Assembly (NCBI GenBank): GCA_963768975.1
Contig: CAVYKB010000009.1
Coordinates: 1 to 64,000 of the forward strand
DNA from: CADCTB01 sp963768975
GTDB taxonomy: Bacteria; Actinomycetota; Acidimicrobiia; Acidimicrobiales; AC-14
Length of the DNA: 64,000 nucleotides
Direction of reading: 5' to 3'
Position 1 is the first letter of the stretch. Each line of letters begins with the position of its first letter. The notes beneath the pieces are model-generated. The model was not told where the DNA came from, made no database searches, and worked only from the letters and a program-made list of their open reading frames with translations. Both the position numbers and the translations under genes were made by a program. This document shows positions 37,149 through 44,363 of this stretch, in pieces.

Positions 37149-38864
37149 ATGACCTCTTTCCGGGTGTGGGCGCCCCGCGCCCGTCGTGTCGACCTCGTGC
37201 TCCGGGGCGACGAGCGCCACACCCTCGACGGCCCCGACGACCTCGGCTGGTTCGCCGGCGATGCCGACGCCGCCGCCGGCGACGACTACGCCTACTCCCT
37301 CGACGGCGGCGCCCCCCGCCCCGACCCCCGGTCGCCCTGGCAGCCCGGCGGGGTGCACGGGCCGTCCCGGCTGGTCGACCACGCGGCGTTCGAATGGACC
37401 GACGCGGGCTGGGCCGGCGGCGTGCCACTGGCCGAGGCCGTCGTCTACGAGCTCCACGTCGACACGTTCTCGCCCGAACCGACCTACGACGGCGTCATCG
37501 CCCACCTCGACCACCTCGTCGACCTGGGCGTGACCCACGTCGAGCTGCTGCCGGTGGTGGAGTACCCGGGCCGGTGGGGCTGGGGCTACGACGGGGTGGA
37601 CCTGTACGCGCCCAATGCGCTCGACGGCGGCCCCGAAGGGCTGAAGCGGCTGGTCGACGCCTGCCACGCGATGGGTCTGGCCGTCATCTTCGACGTGGTC
37701 TACAACCACCTCGGCCCCTCGGGGAACTACCTGGGCGAGTACGGGCCCTACTTCACCGACCGCTACGGCACGCCCTGGGGCGAGGCGGTCAACCTCGACG
37801 GGCCCGACAGCGACCCGGTGCGGGAGTTCGTCATCGACAACGCCCTGATGTGGCTGCGGGACTACCACGCCGACGGCCTGCGCCTCGATGCGGTCCACGC
37901 CATCGTCGACACTTCCGCCACCCACATCCTCGAGGAGCTGGCCGGGCGGGTCGACGAGCTCGAAGCGGAGCTCGGTGTGCCCAAGTCCCTCATCGCCGAG
38001 AGCGACCTGAACGACCCCCGGATCGTCGCCGACCGGTCGGTGGGCGGCTACGGGATGGATGCCCAGTGGAGCGACGACTTCCACCACGCCCTCCACGCCG
38101 CCCTCACCGGCGAGCGGGCCGGCTACTACGCCGACTTCGGCTCGGTCGCCCAGCTGGCCAAGGCCCTGCGCCAGGCCTTCGTGTACGACGGCAGCTACTC
38201 GCCCCACCGCCGGCGCCGGCACGGCCGCTCGCCGGAGGGCATCCCGATGACCCGGTTCCTCGGCTACCTCCAGAACCACGACCAGGTCGGCAACCGGGCC
38301 CACGGCGAGCGCAGCTCCATGCTGCTGAGCGACGGCCTGCTCAAGGTGGCCGCCGCCCTGGTCCTGCTCGGGCCGTCGGTGCCCATGCTCTTCCAGGGCG
38401 AGGAGTGGGCGGCGTCGACGCCGTTCCTGTATTTCACCGACCACGACGATCCCGAGCTGGGCAAAGCGGTCACCGAGGGGCGCCGGCGGGAGTTCGCCTC
38501 CTTCGGGTGGGACCCCGAGGACGTGCCCGACCCCCAGGACCCCGAGACGTTCCTGCGGTCCAAGCTGGACTGGGACGAGCTGTCCGAACCCCGCCACGCC
38601 GGCATCCTCGACTGGCACCGCCGACTGATCCAGCTGCGCCGGTCGGCGCCGGCGGCCGAGGTCGAGGTCGACTTCGACGAAGACCGGCGGTGGCTGGTGG
38701 TGCGCCGGGGACCGTTGACCGTCGCCGCCAATCTCGGCGACCGGCCGGCCACCGTCGCCGTGGGTCCCGGGGAGGTCGTGCTCGCCTCCGAAGAGGGCGC
38801 CCCGGCCGGGGACGGTCGTGCCGAGCTCCCGCCGCACGCCGTGATAGTGCTGCTGCGCCATTGA
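37149..38864 (+). CDS. treZ: Malto-oligosyltrehalose trehalohydrolase TreZ
   Basis: A 571-residue GH13 enzyme that cleaves trehalose off the TreY product. N-terminal beta-sandwich (FRVWAPRARRVDLVL), then catalytic barrel with FDVVYNHLGPSGNYL, GLRLDAVHAIVD (nucleophile), IAESDLNDPR (acid/base Glu) and YLQNHDQVGNRA. The ATG comes two bases after the treY stop with GAGGAAC as ribosome site inside treY. Together the pair gives a glycogen-to-trehalose route, a common osmotic and desiccation protectant. Confidence 0.95.
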   Translation: MTSFRVWAPRARRVDLVLRGDERHTLDGPDDLGWFAGDADAAAGDDYAYSLDGGAPRPDPRSPWQPGGVHGPSRLVDHAAFEWTDAGWAGGVPLAEAVVYELHVDTFSPEPTYDGVIAHLDHLVDLGVTHVELLPVVEYPGRWGWGYDGVDLYAPNALDGGPEGLKRLVDACHAMGLAVIFDVVYNHLGPSGNYLGEYGPYFTDRYGTPWGEAVNLDGPDSDPVREFVIDNALMWLRDYHADGLRLDAVHAIVDTSATHILEELAGRVDELEAELGVPKSLIAESDLNDPRIVADRSVGGYGMDAQWSDDFHHALHAALTGERAGYYADFGSVAQLAKALRQAFVYDGSYSPHRRRRHGRSPEGIPMTRFLGYLQNHDQVGNRAHGERSSMLLSDGLLKVAAALVLLGPSVPMLFQGEEWAASTPFLYFTDHDDPELGKAVTEGRRREFASFGWDPEDVPDPQDPETFLRSKLDWDELSEPRHAGILDWHRRLIQLRRSAPAAEVEVDFDEDRRWLVVRRGPLTVAANLGDRPATVAVGPGEVVLASEEGAPAGDGRAELPPHAVIVLLRH

Positions 38865-39180
38865 CGGATCCTGGCCGGCGGGTGTATCCAGGACGAACGG
38901 GTCGATTCTCGGCCCGTATAGGGGGTATGCGATGTCCCCAGTGTCGACGGCGACCCGGGATCAAGGAAGAGTTCCAGTTCCCCCGCGTCCGCTGCCGTAC
39001 CCGACTGCGGACCGGCTTCTCCAACTATCCAGAGAGATCGTGGTCGACTGGCAAATGCCGTTCGACCTCGAGCGGAAAAACTGAACAGCTGTTCTTCAAT
39101 CAGCCGGTCCGCAGCGGCGCGGGCCGGGTGATCCGCGCTCGCCGTTCGCGGGCAGGGACCCGCCGCTCGTTCGGTGCACA
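38865..39180. other. Gap after treZ; possible zinc-ribbon remnant
   Basis: About 316 bases with no gene I would defend. At 38930 a GGGGGT precedes ATG and the translation starts MRCPQCRRRPGIKEEFQF, then VRCRT, like the beginning of a small zinc-ribbon protein, but later cysteines fall in other frames. It could be a decayed or mis-sequenced small gene. Confidence 0.3.
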
Positions 39181-39223
39181 GGGCGTCGTGATTTGGGCCG
39201 CAGAGGCCCGCATCACGACGCCC
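39181..39223. terminator. Strong bidirectional terminator hairpin
   Basis: GGGCGTCGTGAT at 39181-39192 is perfectly complementary to 39212-39223, and inside it GGGCC pairs with GGCCC. It lies 18 bases beyond the stop of the minus-strand BNR gene and between it and the convergent trehalose genes. Confidence 0.8.
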
Positions 39224-39241
39224 CCGTGCACCCGGAGGGCG

Positions 39242-40849
39242 CTACTTCACCTTCGTCGTCGTCTTGGGGCTGGGGACTGAGCCCTCCGGCGCCGGCCGGC
39301 GGCTACGGGCCGCATAGCTCAGGGCCAGGAGCACCAGGCCGACCACGGCCAAGCCGATCACCGCGCCCAGGGCGTAGCGGGCGGTGTCGTTGCTGGAGCC
39401 GGCGCCGAGGGCCTCGAACTGGGCCACACGGGTGAAGATGTCCTGGGTGTGGGTGGTGTCGTCACCGAATCGGGTGTCGTCCCAGCCGACGATGGCGTAC
39501 TCCTTCAGCGACGCCACTCCCGGCGGCTGGCGGATGTCCGCGCCCGTCCAGACCCCGATGCGCCGGTTGACCGACTTGTCGGTGAGGCGGGTGTTCTTGG
39601 ACCAGGAGTCACCGTTGTCGGTCGAGTACGTGTAGTAGACGTCGGTGGCGATGGCGCCCTTGTCGTCGCGGAAGTCCCACCACACCGCGTCGACCCGGCC
39701 GTCGGGCGTGACGTCGATGTTCGGGGTGATCTGGAGGGCCAGCTCGGCCGGGTTGTCGTCGTTCAGCACCTTCGGCTGGGTCCAGGTCTTCCCGTCGTCG
39801 GTCGACCGCTGGTAGTAGATGTCACGGTCGGCGCCTCTGGGCGTCTGGTTCGGCTTGTCCTCGTAGACCACGTGCAGGCTTCCCTGGGGGCCGCCGGCCG
39901 GCGACCACTTCAGGATGTTCACGTGCTCGGTGTAGGGGCTGGGCGGCGACACGTCGTTGAACTCCCACGTCGCGCCGCGGTCGGCGGTCTTGCCGATGAT
40001 GATGGGCGCCGGCGGCGCCGGCGTGATGCCCACCGTGTTCAGCGGCCAGATGACGAAGAGGGAGCCGTTGTCGTTGGTCGCCAGCGACGGGGCGTTGAAG
40101 CTCATGACGTAGGGGACGTCGGCCCCGGCCGCGTTCTTGATCGTCTTCGGGTACTTGCCCTGGAGGTCGATCGGCTCGCTCCACGTGTCGCCGGCGTCGG
40201 TGGACACTGCCAGCATGGGAGCCCGCTGGAACGTCGGATTGGTCTGCTCGGGCAGGGCCTTGCGCCAGGTGACGTAGACGACGTCTCGAGCACCCGAGGT
40301 GTCGACCGCGATCGACGACACCGGCGTGTTGTTCTCGGTGGCGGCGCCGGTGAGGCCCCGGGCGTCCCGGACGACCTTGGTGGTCCAGCTGTCGCCCAGG
40401 TCGGTGGACTTGGCCACCAGCACGCTGATGTTGGCCCGCTGGCCGCCGTCCTGGGTGTCCCAGCCGTTCAGGCCGTAGTACAGGGTGCTGTCCCGACCCC
40501 AGGCGATGGGCGACTCGGTCTGCATGCCGGCGGTGTTGAAGCAGAACGGGTACGACGGCGTGCCGGGCAGGGCGTCGAGCAGTCGCCAGGTCTGGCCGGC
40601 GTCAGCGGAGCGGAACAGCCGGCAGAGCCGGGTGCGCATCTCTACCGCGGCGGCCACCACGTTGCGCTCGTTGGCCGGGTCGACCAGCAGGTACGGGGCG
40701 GAGTAGGTGCGGGTGGGGGCCAGGTCGTCGACCGTGGCGCGGACCGGGGTGGTCAGCCGGGGCCCGGGCAACTGGGCGCCGACGGAGGCGGGAACGGCGA
40801 CGATGGCGGCCGCGGCCAGGCCGGCGGCGATTCGCGTGGCCCGCGTCAC
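39242..40849 (-). CDS. BNR-repeat (sialidase-like) exported, membrane-anchored protein, copy 1
   Basis: A 535-residue protein. Signal peptide at residues 1-25 (ending ASVGAQ). The body has repeated Asp-box-type motifs: SADAGQTWRLLD, STDLGDSWTTK, STDAGDTWSEP, STDDGKTWTQP and STDNGDSWSKN, forming a sialidase-fold propeller. A membrane helix near 495-515 (GAVIGLAVVGLVLLALSYAA) and a basic tail anchor it. No sialidase Arg triad is evident, so enzymatic activity is doubtful. It overlaps the upstream Ig-like gene by four bases; the same two-gene module recurs at 62.4 kb. Confidence 0.85.
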   Translation of the reverse strand: MTRATRIAAGLAAAAIVAVPASVGAQLPGPRLTTPVRATVDDLAPTRTYSAPYLLVDPANERNVVAAAVEMRTRLCRLFRSADAGQTWRLLDALPGTPSYPFCFNTAGMQTESPIAWGRDSTLYYGLNGWDTQDGGQRANISVLVAKSTDLGDSWTTKVVRDARGLTGAATENNTPVSSIAVDTSGARDVVYVTWRKALPEQTNPTFQRAPMLAVSTDAGDTWSEPIDLQGKYPKTIKNAAGADVPYVMSFNAPSLATNDNGSLFVIWPLNTVGITPAPPAPIIIGKTADRGATWEFNDVSPPSPYTEHVNILKWSPAGGPQGSLHVVYEDKPNQTPRGADRDIYYQRSTDDGKTWTQPKVLNDDNPAELALQITPNIDVTPDGRVDAVWWDFRDDKGAIATDVYYTYSTDNGDSWSKNTRLTDKSVNRRIGVWTGADIRQPPGVASLKEYAIVGWDDTRFGDDTTHTQDIFTRVAQFEALGAGSSNDTARYALGAVIGLAVVGLVLLALSYAARSRRPAPEGSVPSPKTTTKVK

Positions 40850-41445
40850 TTGCCGGCCACCGCAGGCGTCGACTCACGGCGCCGGCTGGAGAGAGCCACC
40901 GCCAGGCCGGCCACGAACAGGCCGGCGCCAGCCACGCCGAGGGCGACGAGGAGCACCGAGCCGGTGCTCACCGGCTCCTCCTCGAGGAGGCCGATGGTGG
41001 GCTGCTGGTCGAGGGGCACCTCGGGCGGGGCACCGAGCACGGGCGCGCCGCCGGCGCCGAGGATGGTGACCTCACCACGGGCGGGGACGCCGCGGATGTG
41101 ATTCTCGTTCGGGGCCAAAGTCTGGGTGGCGAAGAGGTAAAAGGTGCCGGGCTGGACGTTTTCCGGGATGCGCACGGTGCCCGGGCCCCACATGGCGTAG
41201 AGCTCGTCGTTCGGCGTGAACGTGCCCAGGATGGGACCGTCGATGCTGCCGGCCCGGATCTCGACCGGGTTGGTCCGGCCGTAGCCGCGGGGGCCGAAGA
41301 CGGTGATCTCCTGGCCGGCCTTGACCTGCGCCGGCGTGACTTGGAGCTGGGCCACGTGGGGGGCGGGGGAGGGGGTGGCGGACGCCAGGAGGAAAGCGCT
41401 GACGAGCAGCGCCCTCGCCCCCCAGCGGACGAGTGTGGTCGACAA
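40846..41445 (-). CDS. Ig/TIG-like surface protein with C-terminal anchor, copy 1
   Basis: About 199 residues from the TTG at 41445, which has AAAGG eight bases upstream and gives a clean signal peptide (ARALLVSAFLLASATPSPA). A GTG at 41511 is an alternative longer start. The domain begins PHVAQLQVTPAQVKAGQEIT and contains VFGPRGYGRTNPVEIR, close to IPT/TIG or similar beta-sandwiches, and MWGPGTVRIP. A C-terminal helix (GSVLLVALGVAGAGLFVAGL) is followed by SSRRRE, so the domain is held outside the membrane. Strongly similar to the gene at 62392. Function unknown; the tight coupling to the BNR gene suggests the products act together. Confidence 0.82.
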   Translation of the reverse strand: MSTTLVRWGARALLVSAFLLASATPSPAPHVAQLQVTPAQVKAGQEITVFGPRGYGRTNPVEIRAGSIDGPILGTFTPNDELYAMWGPGTVRIPENVQPGTFYLFATQTLAPNENHIRGVPARGEVTILGAGGAPVLGAPPEVPLDQQPTIGLLEEEPVSTGSVLLVALGVAGAGLFVAGLAVALSSRRRESTPAVAGK

Positions 41446-41598
41446 TGCGGGAGCCTTTCGGGACGCGAGGTGGGTACTTCGCCGCAGGAAATAGTCGCGC
41501 ACAATCGCCACGTTGCGTCAGAGGTAGCGCCTTCCGGCCACCGTGCGAGGCCCACGTGGTCGCCTCCGTACCCACAGCGCGGCCGCGGAGACGCCGCG

Positions 41599-42789
41599 TC
41601 AGCCGGAGTGGGACGCCGTCCACCGCAGGATGCGATCGGCCGACCAGGCGTTGACGATGGACTCGTCCCGCACCCCGCAGTCAGCCGCCCGCTCGCACCC
41701 GTAGACCTGCCACTCGAGCTGGCCGGGAGCGTGGGCGTCGGTGTCGATGGACACCTTGCAGCCGGCAGCGACCACCTTGCGCAGCAGGTTCTTCGGCGGG
41801 TCGAGGCGCTCGGGCCGGCAGTTGATCTCCACCGCGGTGTCCGACTCGGCGGCGGCGGCGAAGACAGCGTCGGCGTCGAAGGTCGACTGGGGGCGCCCCT
41901 TGCCGGTGACCATCCGGCCCGTGCAGTGACCGAGGATGTCGACGTGGGGGTTGCGCACGGCGGCGATCATGCGCGGCGTCATGGCCACGGACTCCATCCG
42001 CAGCTTGGAGTGCACGCTGGCGACGACGACGTCGAGGCGGGCCAGCAACTCGTCGGTCTGGTCGAGCGAGCCGTCGTCGAGGATGTCGACCTCGATTCCG
42101 GTGAGGATGCGGAAGGGCGCCAGCCGCTCGTTGATCTCGGCCACCAGGTCGAGCTGGGTGCGCAGGCGCTCGGCGGTGAGGCCGTTGGCCACCTTCAGCC
42201 GGGGCGAGTGGTCGGTGAGCACGATGTACTCGTGGCCCAGCTCACGGGCGGTACGCGCCATCTCCTCGATGGGACTGCCGCCGTCGGACCAGTCCGAGTG
42301 GGTGTGGCAGTCACCCCGGAGGGCGGCGCGGATCTCGGCGCTGCGCCCGCTGAGGACGACCGGGTCCTGGTCCTCGAACCCGCGAGCCTCCTCCTCCAGC
42401 TTGGCCAGGTAGGAGGGCACCTGGCCGGCGAGGGCCTCCATGGCCACGGCCTCGGTGGTCTGGCCCACGCCGGGGAGGTCGCGGAGGCGGCCGGTCCTGG
42501 CCCGCTCGGCCAGCTCGGCCGAGTCGAGCTTGGCGAGCACGCCCGCCGCGCCCCGGAACGCCCGTACGCGGTACGTGGGAGCGCCCTGCCGTTCGAGCAG
42601 GTAGGCGATGCGCTGTAGGGCCTGAACAGGATCCAGAGGCGCCGAGCGTAGCGGCGGCCGGCCGAGGAGCTTCGGCGTGCCGGCGCCAGCCGGCGACGGT
42701 TGGGCGGCCAGGGGCCGCCGCCGGTTCTGGAAGGCGCCGTGACATCCTGAGGTGGTGACCCGCGTCGTTGTGCTGGCCGACACCCACAT
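41599..42789 (-). CDS. PHP-domain phosphoesterase with N-terminal HhH region (PolX C-terminal-like)
   Basis: The N-terminal region (LQRIAYLLERQGAPTYRVRA, LRDLPGVGQTTEAVA) is helix-hairpin-helix-like; the PHP domain follows with DCHTHSDWSDG, IVLTDHS, GIEVDIL, VASVHSKL, DILGHCTGR and DTDAHAPGQLEW, all metal-binding motifs intact. It resembles the C-terminus of bacterial DNA polymerase X without the polymerase. Start is uncertain: the only start codons in frame (42789 and just inside) lie within the divergent phosphoesterase gene, while homology begins around 42635 where only CTG is available. Likely a DNA-repair or nucleotide phosphoesterase. Confidence 0.82.
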   Translation of the reverse strand: MWVSASTTTRVTTSGCHGAFQNRRRPLAAQPSPAGAGTPKLLGRPPLRSAPLDPVQALQRIAYLLERQGAPTYRVRAFRGAAGVLAKLDSAELAERARTGRLRDLPGVGQTTEAVAMEALAGQVPSYLAKLEEEARGFEDQDPVVLSGRSAEIRAALRGDCHTHSDWSDGGSPIEEMARTARELGHEYIVLTDHSPRLKVANGLTAERLRTQLDLVAEINERLAPFRILTGIEVDILDDGSLDQTDELLARLDVVVASVHSKLRMESVAMTPRMIAAVRNPHVDILGHCTGRMVTGKGRPQSTFDADAVFAAAAESDTAVEINCRPERLDPPKNLLRKVVAAGCKVSIDTDAHAPGQLEWQVYGCERAADCGVRDESIVNAWSADRILRWTASHSG

Positions 42790-43246
42790 CCGACGGGGCG
42801 GGAGCCGCCGGCTCCCGGACGCCGCTTACGCCCACCTCGAGCAGGCGCACGTCATCCTCCACGCCGGCGACATCCTTGTCGGCGAGGTGCTCGACGAGCT
42901 CGGTGGCTTCGCCCCGGTCCATGCCGTCCTCGGGAACAACGACGCCGAGCTGTTCGGACTGCTGCCCGAGACGCTGGCGCTGGAACTCGACGGCGTGCGC
43001 ATCGCCATGGTTCACGACAGCGGGCCGGCGGCGGGCCGGGCCGGCCGGATGCGCCGGCGATTTCCCGGCGCCGATGTGGTCGTGTTCGGTCACAGCCATA
43101 TCCCGTGGGACGATGCCGGCGTGGACGGCCAGCTTCTCTTCAACCCCGGCTCGCCGACCGAGCGTCGGTCGCAGCCGCATCACACCCTGGGAACGTTGGA
43201 CCTCGACGGCGGCCGGGTGGAATCCCGGGTCCACATTCTCGCGTGA
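42752..43246 (+). CDS. YfcE/MJ0936-type metallophosphoesterase
   Basis: A 164-residue protein with all calcineurin-like metal motifs: VLADTHI, HAGDI, LGNND, VHDSG and VFGHSH, ending FNPGSPTERR. Members hydrolyse small phosphodiesters; the substrate is unknown. GTG start at 42752 or the next GTG at 42755. Its 5' end faces the PHP gene and the two may overlap. Confidence 0.9.
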   Translation: MVTRVVVLADTHIRRGGSRRLPDAAYAHLEQAHVILHAGDILVGEVLDELGGFAPVHAVLGNNDAELFGLLPETLALELDGVRIAMVHDSGPAAGRAGRMRRRFPGADVVVFGHSHIPWDDAGVDGQLLFNPGSPTERRSQPHHTLGTLDLDGGRVESRVHILA

Positions 43247-43259
43247 GAGGGCGGCACAG

Positions 43260-44363
43260 TTGAGCCGAACCAGCCGGCTGGCGATCGCCAGCATGGTCAC
43301 GGCATTGCTTGTCCTCGCCGGCGGGGCGGTGGCGCTGCGCGCCTCGGCCACGCCGCGGGCGCTGGCCTTCGTCGCAGGGGGCCGGGCGGCGGCTGCCGCC
43401 GGGGCGCCGGGAGGCTCGGTGGCCGCGGCCTCCGCCCCACCCGTCACCGCGCCGGCGACCCTCGGCACGCGTGCCCAGCCGCTGTCCGGCCCGGTGTCGC
43501 TCGAAGGGCCGCTGGCCGCCGCCGGCTTCCGGTTCCCCACCGGCTCCGGCGTCTACGCGGCCAGGATCACCGAGGAGGCCGGCGGGGTCGCCTACGAGGA
43601 CTTCCAGGGCGGCATCGGTGCGCTGGGCACCAACTTCTGGCCGGCGTCGTCCATCAAGGTGCTGGCCGCCATCGGGGCGCTGGAGTTCGTCGGCCAGCAG
43701 GGCTTCACCGGGGCGGCCACGGTGGCCTTCGGCAACGGCGCCCCTCGCACCATCCGCTCGATCTACGACGCCGCCATCCGCATCAGCGACAACGGTGCCT
43801 ACGACGCGCTCGTCCAGATTGCCGGCATCGACTACCTCAACAAGGAGTTCCTCACGCCGGCCCGGGGGTTCCCGACCACGGTGATCCAGCGGTCCTACAC
43901 CGCCGGCGGGCACCTGCGGACCAGCCCGGTGCTCACGCTGACCGAGGGGAGCAGGAAGGTCGTGATCCCCGCCCGCACGGGCAGGACGGACACCGACTGC
44001 CCGCAGAGCCAGTGCTCCAACCTGTTCGAGATGAGCGAGTCCGTCCGCCGGCTCGTGCTCCACACCGAGATCCCCCAGGCCGAGCGGTTCCGGGTCGCCT
44101 CGACCGACGTCATCGGCCTCAACAGCGCCCTGCTCGGGGCCGAGGGTTGGATCGAGCCGGCCGTCGCCCGGGTGCTCGGCGCCGGCGCTAGGGTCTACGG
44201 CAAGCCCGGTGAGACGCCGTCCCGCGACTGCCTCGACGTCACCCTCGTCGAGGGCCGCGACGGCCGGCGCTACCTGCTGTCGGCCACAGTGCCCCAGCGC
44301 TACGGCGGCTGCCCGGCGCTGGTCAACCTGGCCCAGGCCGTCCTGAAGTACCTCGCCGGCTAG
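43260..44363 (+). CDS. Class A beta-lactamase-like serine hydrolase, membrane-anchored
   Basis: A 367-residue protein from a TTG start preceded by GAGAGGG. A hydrophobic N-terminus (LAIASMVTALLVLAGGAVAL) and Ala/Pro-rich spacer lead to the catalytic domain. It has SxxK in FWPASSIKVLAAIGALE (the nucleophile serine) and SDN in IRISDNGAYDALVQIAG, the two central class A motifs; the third, KTG, may be YGKPGE. Substitution of Thr by Pro there and no clear Omega-loop Glu make true lactamase activity doubtful; a peptidoglycan-related hydrolase is possible. The last bases overlap the stop of the convergent regulator. Confidence 0.75.
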   Translation: MSRTSRLAIASMVTALLVLAGGAVALRASATPRALAFVAGGRAAAAAGAPGGSVAAASAPPVTAPATLGTRAQPLSGPVSLEGPLAAAGFRFPTGSGVYAARITEEAGGVAYEDFQGGIGALGTNFWPASSIKVLAAIGALEFVGQQGFTGAATVAFGNGAPRTIRSIYDAAIRISDNGAYDALVQIAGIDYLNKEFLTPARGFPTTVIQRSYTAGGHLRTSPVLTLTEGSRKVVIPARTGRTDTDCPQSQCSNLFEMSESVRRLVLHTEIPQAERFRVASTDVIGLNSALLGAEGWIEPAVARVLGAGARVYGKPGETPSRDCLDVTLVEGRDGRRYLLSATVPQRYGGCPALVNLAQAVLKYLAG

